A stretch of 64,000 nucleotides of DNA. Origin: Microbotryum silenes-acaulis. Lineage: Eukaryota > Basidiomycota > Microbotryomycetes > Microbotryales > Microbotryaceae. A program made the translations under genes and the position numbers. The notes beneath the pieces were generated by a model, which saw nothing but the letters and a program-made list of their open reading frames with translations, searched no databases and had not been told where the DNA came from. Within the stretch, counting starts at the first letter, position 1, and each line of letters begins with the position of its first letter. This document shows, piece by piece, positions 23,845 to 32,435 of the stretch. Where the stretch lies: the NCBI GenBank assembly GCA_003665825.1, contig QPFY01000002.1, positions 1,364,001-1,428,000 of the forward strand. The letters are read 5' to 3'.

Positions 23845-25462
23845 CTTACACTTGCCTTCGCATCCACCAAGGCCGGCTTCGCAGATCACGACTTGTCAGT
23901 TGTTCGCGATCCGGCAAATTGGGGCGACGTCATTCGATCGGGACAAGAGGACATTTGGGGCGCTCCGGCACAGGATGAATTCGATTCGCTTCTGAACGAT
24001 TACGAGGTCTTCGAAATCGTCGAATCCTGTGAGCTCCCCGCGGGTGAGATCCTCCTGCGGTCGGGTTGGGTGTTCCGGACTAAACGCAACCAGCATGGCG
24101 ACATCACCGCTCACAAGGCCCGACTCGTCGCTCACGGATGTGCCCAACGCCCTGGTCTTGACTTCGAGAAGAACTACGCCCCTGTCGTCAAATTCACGTC
24201 CATTCGAGCCCTCATCGCACTCGCCGCGGCCAACGGCTATCACGCCCATCAGGCCGACGTCAACAAGGCGTACCTACACGGCAAACTTGACAAGCCTCTC
24301 TACATGCGCGTCCCTCAGGGCATCAACCTGCCCGGCAAGATCCTCAAGCTGTCCAAATCCATCTACGGCCTTCGCCAGGCCGGCACCATCTGGAACGTTG
24401 AGATCGACTCGACTCTGCGGTCCCTCGGATACGTCCCCACCAGGTCCGACATCTGTATCTACCGCCGCGAACAAGACGGGCACTCTCACTACATTGCCTT
24501 GTACGTCGACGACTTGCTTTTGGTTGGTCCCTCTACCGCCGAGATCGACCGGGTGCTTGACGCGCTGGAACTCGCATACGGCATCAAACGTCTCGGACCT
24601 GCCGAATATATATATCCTGGGCATCCAAGTCAAACGTGGACAAGACGGCACTATCACGCTCTCACAAGAGCGCTACCTTTGGGACATCCTTGCCAGGTTC
24701 CAATTCACCGATGCCAAGCCGGCAAGTATTCCAATGCAGCCAGGTGTCGTCCTTGACTTCGAGGACTTGGCGGCCACCCCTCAGGATCGTACGCGCTACT
24801 TGCAGGCCATCGGTTCGTTGATGTACGCCGCAGTCGGAACTCGTCCGGACCTCGCCTTCGTGGTCAGCTACCTCGCTCGCTTCTCCCAGCAGCCCGGCCC
24901 GGAGCATTGGACAGCCATCAAGCAGGTCCTCCGTTACATCAAAGGCACGCTGGACTTGGGCCTCACCTATCGCAAGACCAGCCAACCACTCCATGGCTAC
25001 TCGGATGCGAACTGGGGAGCCTGTCTAACGACCTCGCGATCGACCATGGGCTACGCGTTCATCTTGTCCGGAGCCGCAATCGCTTGGTGCTCCAAACGCG
25101 AGCACAGGGTGGCCAAGTCCACTACCGACGCAGAGTACCTCTCTCTTTCGTACACAAGCGGTGATGCCATCCACCTGAGCGAACTCCTGGCTGAACTTGG
25201 CGCTCCGGTCTCCGGTCCCGTCGTACTCTACGGTGACAACCAAGGTTCGCTGGCTCTTGCGCAGCACCCGACCAACCATCAGGGGTCTCGTCACGTTCGC
25301 ATCTCGGAACATTACGTCCGCGAGAGGGTAGCTGAGAAGGAGGTCGAGGTCCGCTACATCGCCACCGACGACATGTTTGCCGATATCTTCACCAAAGCCT
25401 TGGGTCCCAAGCCGTTCATCTTCCATCGGGCAAATTTGGGTTTACGAGGTGCAGTGGTATGA
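23845..25462 (+). pseudogene. Copia pol: reverse transcriptase and RNase H
   Basis: The first frame carries the RT fingers and palm ([58 protein letters not shown]). At a short TATATATA run (about 24606-24614) the reading shifts frame and continues as [11 protein letters not shown]... with RNase H motifs ([29 protein letters not shown]). The dinucleotide run suggests replication slippage inactivated this copy. Confidence 0.9.
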
Positions 25463-25475
25463 CAGCACGGGGGGG

Positions 25476-25750
25476 TGTCAGAGTGTATATTGCTGTTTCA
25501 TCCCACTTGTCTTCCTGATTATGATTAGTTACTAGTTGTTGATATTAGTCGCCTCGCGCGGCTCGTGCCTGCCTCGCGCGCGCTCATTTAGCGCTTCTCA
25601 TCTTTCTCCAACTATCTTTACTATCATCTTCGGCTCTCGTGCTTACGCGTATCGTGCCTCGGCTTCAGGTTAGTTACTGTGCAATGGCTCGAACTATCTT
25701 TACTATCATCTTCGGCTCTCGTGCTTACGCGTATCGTGCCTCGGCTTCAG
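25476..25750 (+). repeat. Copia 3' LTR with internal 59-bp direct duplication
   Basis: Starts TGTCAGAG after the polypurine run. A 59-bp block (25610-25668) is repeated exactly at 25692-25750, an 82-bp period. The right border is set only by the end of the second copy; a CA terminus was not identified. Confidence 0.6.
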
Positions 25751-26620
25751 ATTCCTGAAATGCAATGCATCGTTGCCATCTCCATGGACGTACCGTGGGG
25801 CGTGAAAGACAGAACCAAGCGATTACGCATCTCATCTCGCTCAGATTTGCCTAGACTGGCTATCATCGCATAAAATCCCCCGACAGAATGAGAAGTAGTG
25901 TGGTACACAGAAAAGTTGTCATGGTAGAGCGAAAGGGAGACGGTTCGCTAGACAACGAGCAAACGGGATCCATCATCGGCAGGGGCAATACAAGAACCGA
26001 AGTAGCATTCTGCGACACGACTTACTTCTGGGGATCTTTCGTGTTTCAAAAGGAGTGTGTCGGGATCGACGTCACCGTTGTGTATCTCGAGCTCGGCGAT
26101 CGTAGGTCTCAGGTGACGGCTCGAACTCAACCTCCCCCCTTGGCGCTCGGCCCACGTCGTCAGATTCCCAACATTCGCCAATAAATATCGAATCAACGAT
26201 CCCCGGTATCATTAGCTAGCTTTTGTTTCCTTCAGTTGCAGTGCAATCCGCTCACATAAACGACCGTAGGTTGCGGGTGATTGGCTGCGCATCGTTTTAT
26301 TGGCGGCCTCGAGTCGTAAAGCAGCACATCAGAACGACGCGAACGAGCTGCGCTCAGACCAATTTCGTCGCACTCGTCGAGGAGTAAAAACTTGTCAGCG
26401 TCGGGTGGAGTACCCAGCTCCTTGCAGCGGCGTTTGATCCAGGACCGAGTTTACGCAGTTGGCCGAATGCGACCAACTGAGACGTGTCGAGCAGCTGTTG
26501 CACTCGAAGCCGAACTTCGCCAGTCTCTGACTGCCAGATAGACTCGATACGCCCCACAGCATCTTCTTGATGTTTAAAACAGGTCGATCTGGGGCGGGAG
26601 TATTCGATCCATGCGCCGGG
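25751..26620. other. Element interior, no gene recognised
   Basis: Short open frames only. The 26354-26620 part is coding-like on the minus strand next to the Tnp2-like fragment and may be its decayed 3' part. Confidence 0.35.
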
Positions 26621-26631
26621 ATGCACTCGAT

Positions 26632-27730
26632 CTACACCTGTGACAGCCACGCACGCACGGAGTTCAACGAGCTGCATAACAGATATCGAGCCTCATCGCG
26701 ATGAATCGACTTACAATTCTCCAGTATGATTGGGTAGCTTCCGCGGGCAGCTAACACAGATTCGGCCCATACTGCGCCATTCCAGAATTCGGATCGCAAT
26801 GACTTCAACATCGCCAAGCCCTCGTGCATCCCGTCCCGAAGGCGCTGATTGTTGAGCACAAGCTTGGTGATCGCGTCAACGACGGACACACTACGCACGC
26901 ACGTGAGATCTTTGAAGCGTGCTCATGTGAAGCTTGGATGAATCGATGGGAACTTCGTGGTACAGCATTGGTGGAACGTGCAGATGAGATCGGACGTGAG
27001 TTTCCACGGTCTTGAACGAAAGGGGCACATCGGTTAAACGGAACGAGCTTGCGTGGAGCAACTGAGCAAAGGCGGCATATGCTCCTTCCGATACGTGGAA
27101 CTGTTTACAAATGTTGAAAAGGGCGAGCTTGGTGAAGGTCAATGGGTGGGGCCCCGGCCGAGGGGCTCCGGTCTCTGCAACCGGCCTGCGAGGATCGTCG
27201 GCAGTTAACTCATGGGTGTGCTGGCCTCGTTGTGGGTCGTCTACTCTGCGCTAGAGTTGGAGTCTGCATCGCTATGCTCATGGTGGAAGAGCATTCGAAG
27301 CAACGTCGGAGCTTGGTCGATCCGGAGCGATTCCTCGGGGTCAACGTCCTCAACTTGACGCTCGGATTCAATGGAACCAGAAACCGGATCGTGTTCTACC
27401 TCCATTTGATTGTCTTCCATGTGCACCTCGCCTTCTCCGCCGAAGTCGTGGTTTAGGATCTCGTCGAAATCAGCGGCACCGGCGCGTCGGAGGAGCCGAT
27501 GTTCCCGTTGCGGTTGATGCCCTGGGACGGGATCGGGAACTGGTTCGGATCGAGGCAGCGTCGATAGGATCGACTCGAGAGGGGTCGGTGCCGAGGCTCG
27601 TACTGGTGCAGAAAACAGACGATTGACGCGATTTTCTGTGGGAAAGCAACGACAGTAGCGTATTCGTTAGGGCAGGCTGTTCGGAGATTGGGTTCAAGCG
27701 CGGTCCGAGCGGGATAAAGCTACCTGGCAT
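26632..27730 (-). pseudogene. Tnp2/Plavaka-like transposon protein fragment (tentative)
   Basis: Exon pieces on the minus strand: 27730-27724, then from 27635 an acidic region (EVEHDPVSGSIESERQVEDVD, then IDQAPTLLRMLFHHE), then about 27142-26891 (TKLALFNICKQFHVSEGAYAAFAQLLH) and 26898-26632 (NQRLRDGMHEGLAMLKSLRSEFW). An acidic start followed by a segment on a small helical domain resembles the N terminus of Plavaka/Tnp2-type fungal DNA transposon proteins. No catalytic residues are present and the piece would be at most about 300 residues, so it looks truncated. Assignment rests on general resemblance. Confidence 0.35.
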
Positions 27731-28146
27731 GATGTCGCCGCCGTCGGCGCGAACAGCAGTGGACCTTCTCAGAAACTAACGAAAGAACGACGGAAGCTGG
27801 CTGCACCGCTTCGAGTAGGCTGGTAGGAAAGCGGGCAATAACTCCCTGCGAGGGTTTCGTTAGTCCGATCCCGAGTATGCAGAAGTCAGCTGAGAACTGA
27901 GAACTGAGCGCTGAGCTCAACTGAGTCCGGCAAGGCGACACGTCGTGACCGGTCTCTGCAGCACAAGGCGTTCGACCGCTGCGCAACCCTGCGCAACCCG
28001 GCCGCGCCCGACCGCCCGACAGGCGCCCACTACAGCTTCTAGCGCTGGCCGCACACTTGATCGTGGCCATTGGCACTCTCTCCTCTCGAACTCGCGGTGT
28101 TCGGTCACTGCTCGGCTCATTCTTCGGTCTTCTTGCACCAACTACG

Positions 28147-29157
28147 ATGACCAGCAAGCTCAAGCAGAAGAAATTGCGGGTCCCACCTGCCTGGCGCCTT
28201 GAGGATGGCGAATCGGCTGCGGTTTACTGGGAGAGGATGGCCGCGATGTTCGGCCCTAACGGGCGACTGGATGACCGAGCCATACTTCTCCCGCACGCCG
28301 TCGAGCTGCTCTGGCGGAAGGAATGGATTCTGAAACTGGAGGTCAGGTGGACGAAGAAGATGCTTTACGAAGATCTGTTCCCTTCGCCTCAGGATTGCCA
28401 CGATTTGATGCTGCCGAAACCGGTCAGTCGCGGGCGCAGCGCTGGCGCGATGTCAATTCTCGAGTTGACACCTGCTGGGTTTGGCTCTTGCGTACTACAG
28501 CTGACTCCCACGAGAACGCGCTCATTTTAATGCAGGGTACCACCAAGATTTCTTTCGAATCGACATATAAAGGTACTTGCTACCCGACCGTCGACTACTC
28601 CGACCACTACGAGACATCGTCGGACGCGACGCCTCCGAATCGTCAATCGAGGCCATCAAGCCTGGCGACGGGTCCCGTTCGGAACGGTCGCACTCGGGTT
28701 TGTCGAAGGGAAAGCCCAGCAAAAACAAGCACTGTATGTACAGACGAAGAAGTGAGGTATATGAAGGGAGTCTCTGATGGTCTAATGCCTACCAGCGGTC
28801 ACCCCAAGTCGCAAAGATAAGCTTCGCACGCCTCCCGTCACCACAAAAGTCCGCCGAGCTTCGAACGATGCGATCGACACGTCCGAGATCAAGCGCAGAA
28901 AGACCTCTGGCAACCAGAAACACCACAAGAATCGATTTGAAAGCTCTGACGAACCTTCGAGTCAAGAGGAGTCGGAGTCAATCCGAGACGAACCTTTTAG
29001 ACCTGCGGAGGTCTGGATCCCGACTCAAGGGGTTGAGTACGATCGCAAGATTGAGGACAATAGATGGATGAAGCAGGAAGAGAGACGAGCGCCAGTGAGG
29101 CGCGCGGCTCCATCCGATCTATCGAGGCTCAACCAGGCGTGGGATCAGGCAAACTAA
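28147..29157 (+). CDS. Unrecognised multi-exon gene A inside the composite element
   Basis: The first exon starts at ATG 28147 (MTSKLKQKKLRVPPAWR...), rich in Trp/Lys/Arg (YWERMAAMFGPNGRLDD, LWRKEWILKLEVRWTKKM). It ends at a donor after LMLPKP (GTCAGT, about 28423). Later coding is Ser/Lys-rich (GDGSRSERSHSGLSKGKPSKNK) and the last exon (about 28805-29157) is charged (IKRRKTSGNQKHHKNRF, EPSSQEESESIRDEPFRPAEVW, ending LNQAWDQAN). Internal exon borders are ambiguous: two frames are open between 28540 and 28800. Basic, hydrophilic composition suggests a nuclear or DNA-binding protein; that is inference. It is divergent from the Tnp2-like fragment. It could be a transposon accessory gene or a captured host gene. 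Confidence 0.45.
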
Positions 29158-29251
29158 GACAGATAGGCTAAAAGGCAGATGGTATGAGAAGGAAGATGTT
29201 TAGGAGGCAAGCAGATGTGATTGGGTTCTGACAGAACCCCTTGGCGGCTCC

Positions 29252-30518
29252 GTGGTGGCAGCTATTTTGACAAGGTCTCAATCGGTGAGTCCACTTAGAG
29301 CTTCATCCTCGTCCCTGCCACCTCAGACAAGGTCTTCAGTTTTCCAGAAGGCCGGATTGTGCTCATGCAACCTCACTCCCATCGCTTACAGGCCGAGATA
29401 CGCCGTGAGACCTTGCTCTACTCTTTATTTAAACTTCACATCTCGACGGAAGACGAAACTTACGTCATTGGGCGACTCGCTATGGGAAAAGGTCTGGATG
29501 GCTTTGGTCACTTCAGGACCATCACAGCTAGAAACATCACCGAGGTATGCACCCATCGACCGGACATTGAGTCACGAGGCCGAGCATCGAATTAAGTGGC
29601 TACCCTCTTGTACCCCAGATGGCAATTCGCAGAAAGATCAGAGACGTGAAGAAGCACGTCGTTCTGCAACTGCGAAGAAATTCAACACCGCTTGCTCAAG
29701 AATACTTAGCTTCCGACACCGGAAAAGAATACCTAAAGCGCTTGTGAGTCGGCCGCGCGCCTCGTTCGCAGATCATGAATTGACAATTCGCTGCTGCTGC
29801 GCCCTGCGCGTTGTTCCAGCCACAAAGCGCGTGCCAAGGGCAAAAACCCGCCTCGACCTCCCGCAAAAGAGCTCAAATTTGCGGCGAGTATCGAAGCTGT
29901 GCAGCGCGTTTATGGACCGACCCGTTTCGGTCCCCAAGGAGTTATTTATCCAAGCGAACAAAAGTTGCGACAGGATTCAAGATTCATCCATCGTCTTCGC
30001 TCTCGGTAGTGGCTCTGGTCCAAATGGAAGTAATCTTTCAAGCTGGGCTCCGAACGGCAGAGGGCGTGTTGGTCAAGGTTAGTCCCTGTTTTCATTCAGG
30101 CATCGTCACGGCAACGTCGCCCTTGCTGACACTTTTAAAGTGTGTTGTGATTCCCGCCTTTGTCGTTTCTCAGGATGCAAATAAGAAGTACCGGGATCGT
30201 CAAGCCGCCGTCGAGCGAGTGCACGAGATAGGCGACAGGGTGTCGGCCAAAGCCCTGAAGCTGCCGGAAGGGGTTGCACCGGAGGTCATCACCCAGTACG
30301 CTACGACCAAGTGTTGGATGCCAAAGACGGATGCTCCAGACGAGTACGACTGGGTGGATGCGGTTTCAGACCTAGCGCCGTGCAATCCCGAATGGTCTAC
30401 ATCACCGAACAAATCATCTACATCACACACGGATGATGAGGACGAAGACCCTGAAGAAAATTGGGAAGGGGTGCTCAACACAATCAATGCTGAGGACGAC
30501 ATCCTCCAAGACGGTTGA
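29252..30518 (+). CDS. Unrecognised multi-exon gene B inside the composite element
   Basis: Coding-like pieces in plus orientation: AEIRRETLLYSLFKLHIS...GFGHFRTITARNITE (29392-29543); from 29618 MAIRRKIRDVKKHVVLQLRR...GKEYLKRL ending at a GTGAGT donor; an Arg/Lys/Pro-rich part (KARAKGKNPPRPPAKELKF, about 29818-30008); MEVIFQAGLRTAEGVLVK; and a last exon from about 30174 (DANKKYRDRQAAVERVHEIGDRV...) ending in a strongly acidic tail (DDEDEDPEENWEGVL) at 30518. The start is not fixed. No family is recognised. It lies just downstream of gene A on the same strand, so the two may belong to the same mobile unit. Confidence 0.4.
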
Positions 30519-31093
30519 ATGGCTTCGTGGAACACAGCGGCGATTGAGCGAGAGGATTGGGGACACAGGGCGATTTTCGGGCATGACTGCTACAACAACA
30601 AACAATAACACGTTCTTCGACCTTACCTTACGGGTGTATGACAACACAACCAAGCGTGTACCGCAGCAATTCCAGCCACAATACTTCACTAGCAGCAAAA
30701 CATCTCAATCTTCTGCTATCCGAGACATGGTCCATCGCCAACAGAAGAAACCTCATCTCACACGCCCCAGCACTGTACTGTGCCGTGGACCCTATGGAGA
30801 GCTTAGAGCCACTCAATCCTGTACACAGATGCTTATCAGTCAAAGACGAACGAACGTCGCTTCTGCCGTGTGCCATACTGCCCACTGTATCTCAATAGAT
30901 CTTCGGTTTTACTACTCAGTTTTGCATACCCAGAAATCCTATGCTACGGCCAGTTAAAAAAGATCCAACAGTACAGTGTACTATGATCGTGTCCACCGCA
31001 TCAAGGAGGTTTCAGGAGTGCAAATTCTTTCGACCGGTCTTCCACCCTTGGTAAACGAAGCGAACCGTGCGCAATCCGACCCCTGGTCTTGAA

Positions 31094-31255
31094 CCATTGG
31101 CAACCTCGGCAAGGAGTTGGAGAACTTGACTCCGAAGTTACCGAACCTACCACCGAGGTTGTAGAACCTGACGCCGAAGTTGGAGAACCTCATACTGAAG
31201 TTGGAGAACCTCGGCACAATCCGAAAACCTGAGCACCAAGTTGCCACCTTTGGAC
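31094..31255 (-). repeat. Right array of degenerate 20-21-bp repeats
   Basis: About eight imperfect units such as AACCTGACGCCGAAGTTGG. On the minus strand they can be read as a peptide repeat of the type FSNFGVR. It mirrors the left array at 18360-18715 in inverted orientation. Confidence 0.75.
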
Positions 31256-31387
31256 CGAGTGAATGCACGGTGACCAACCTCACCTCAAGCGCCCACACCG
31301 TCATGGACGCTCCTCGAGGTCCCACACCGTGAAAAACTTCGCGCGCGCGCGCCGAACCGTGGCGAACCTCCCGGCCAGGTGCGGCAC

Positions 31388-31427
31388 CGGTCTAAACGGT
31401 CGCCTCGTTTTGGCCTTTCTTGCTATG
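31388..31427 (-). repeat. Right copy of 40-nt inverted identical segment
   Basis: Exact reverse complement of 18264-18303. On the minus strand it includes the last codons and stop of the hAT remnant. Confidence 0.8.
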
Positions 31428-31631
31428 TCGATCAATCAAGTTCTTACGAGCAGCCTCGTCATCATCAGCAACAGCGCCGGCCCAGCTGCCAACGCACATC
31501 TTGGTATTCAAGAGGGATCCGGAAGTGGCGTGTTGCAGTTGATTAATGGTACGGCGCCCAGCGGAAAAGGCGCGTTCCGCATCACAGGCGGTCGAAGGCG
31601 TCGTCAAGAAATCGATCGCCATCTCGGCCAA
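31392..31631 (-). pseudogene. hAT transposase C-terminal dimerisation domain (remnant)
   Basis: About 79 codons matching the conserved end of hAT transposases: MAIDFLTTPSTACDAERAFS, then a GRR...L-rich helix and LLNTKMCVGSW, ending SKKGQNEATV and a stop. Only about 155 bp separate it from the right terminus on its N-terminal side, so the zinc finger and DDE catalytic core are missing and it cannot be an active transposase. Confidence 0.85.
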
Positions 31632-31659
31632 TGCTCCTTGCCCCGGCAGTCCTCGGCGA

Positions 31660-31787
31660 CCCCTATAGTTGCCATAGTTACAATAATTAACTATGATATC
31701 CTCCGAGCCAGAACTAACTAACTATCAACTATGCCTTAATAGTTGGGATAGTTAGTTAACTATTTGCGGTGGCGTAGTTAGTTAACT
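31660..31787. repeat. Right subterminal ACTAT/ATAGTT motif cluster
   Basis: Many ACTAT/ATAGTT and TTAGTTAACTA motifs directly inside the right terminal repeat, the counterpart of 17637-17757. Confidence 0.7.
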
Positions 31788-31810
31788 AACTAAGCTTAAG
31801 CGTAGCCTTG
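31788..31810 (-). repeat. Right terminal inverted repeat (23 nt)
   Basis: Exact reverse complement of 17609-17631; ends GCGTAGCCTTG on the plus strand. Confidence 0.85.
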
Positions 31811-32435
31811 CAGGCTCTCGCGGTGCGAGGCTGCGGTCCCCAGCTGAAAGTCAGATAACAAAGTACGGAGAGAGCCCAACCTTCAAGCACAGAGGTAACA
31901 AGCGAATAGGGGTCTCTGGTGTCGTAGCCTCTCGCATGCCTGACGTGGTCGTGCATGTTCAGATCGGAGTAGGCCTGAGCGCGAGCGGCTCGACGGAGAT
32001 GGGCGCGCGCGCGCGTGAGCGTCACCGTGGGCGTCATTCAACATTTGTCTCGGTCTGCGCGCCGAGCAAGACACCGGTGGACGACGGCGTAAGGCTCCTC
32101 CTTTGGCCTCGTGCTCGCCACTTGCATTTGCACAACAATACCCGAGATTTATTTAGCTTACAGGCTACACCGAGCTCTCAGCTTCCGATTGAAGGTAGGG
32201 CAAGTTCAGCATTGATGGAGTGGATACGAGTAGGGATGCTGATGCTGATGATCACGCGGGGTTGTGTTCGCTCTCTCTCATCGCAGCAGCTACACCCACC
32301 CAGCGCCGAGTCAATCAACTTAAACTCGCCGCGCTCTCGCTGGCACGCACTCCGCACCCCAGCAGCGCATATACTACCCAGCTGGAAATCAGCTCTTTCT
32401 CTGTGGACGGTTGAACCGACTACGGTCACCGAACG
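31811..32435. promoter_or_regulatory. BUD4 upstream region
   Basis: 625 bp between the transposon end and the BUD4 start. Includes an alternating GC run near 32005-32016. No other gene seen. The transposon end lies close enough to affect the BUD4 promoter. Confidence 0.45.

Larger units (their letters stand above)
23835..25750 (+). mobile_element. Ty1/copia retrotransposon, 5'-truncated, with 3' LTR
   Basis: Only the end of pol is present: RT from [11 protein letters not shown]..., the YVDDLLL box, and RNase H through the C-terminal DIFTKAL motif, ending at 25462. A G-run (25469-25475) just before TGTCAGAG (25476) fits a polypurine tract and LTR start. gag, protease and integrase are missing; the upstream side abuts the gypsy element. 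No 5' LTR was seen. The LTR's right edge is uncertain. Confidence 0.85.
17609..31810. mobile_element. 14.2-kb composite element with hAT-like termini and nested transposons
   Basis: The boundaries are perfect 23-nt inverted repeats (17609-17631 and 31788-31810, starting CAAGGCTACG). Inside each lies an AT-rich cluster of ACTAT/ATAGTT motifs, then a 40-nt inverted identical stretch (18264-18303 / 31388-31427), then an array of degenerate 20-21-bp repeats. A hAT transposase C-terminal remnant sits at the right end. The interior holds a gypsy element, a copia element, a Tnp2-like fragment and two unrecognised genes. The 8 bp outside each repeat (tctcggcc and caggctct) differ, so no intact hAT target duplication is seen; CTCTCG occurs a few bases outside both ends. 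It could be one element that collected insertions, or two related ends that now flank unrelated DNA. Confidence 0.7.

Noticed and set aside
19000..23890. LTR pair for the gypsy element
   Set aside because: No repeated sequence could be recognised by eye between the left and right flanks of the gypsy internal region.
17600..31820. 8-bp target duplication of the hAT element
   Set aside because: The 8 bases outside each inverted repeat differ; only a shared CTCTCG offset by a few bases was seen, too weak to call.
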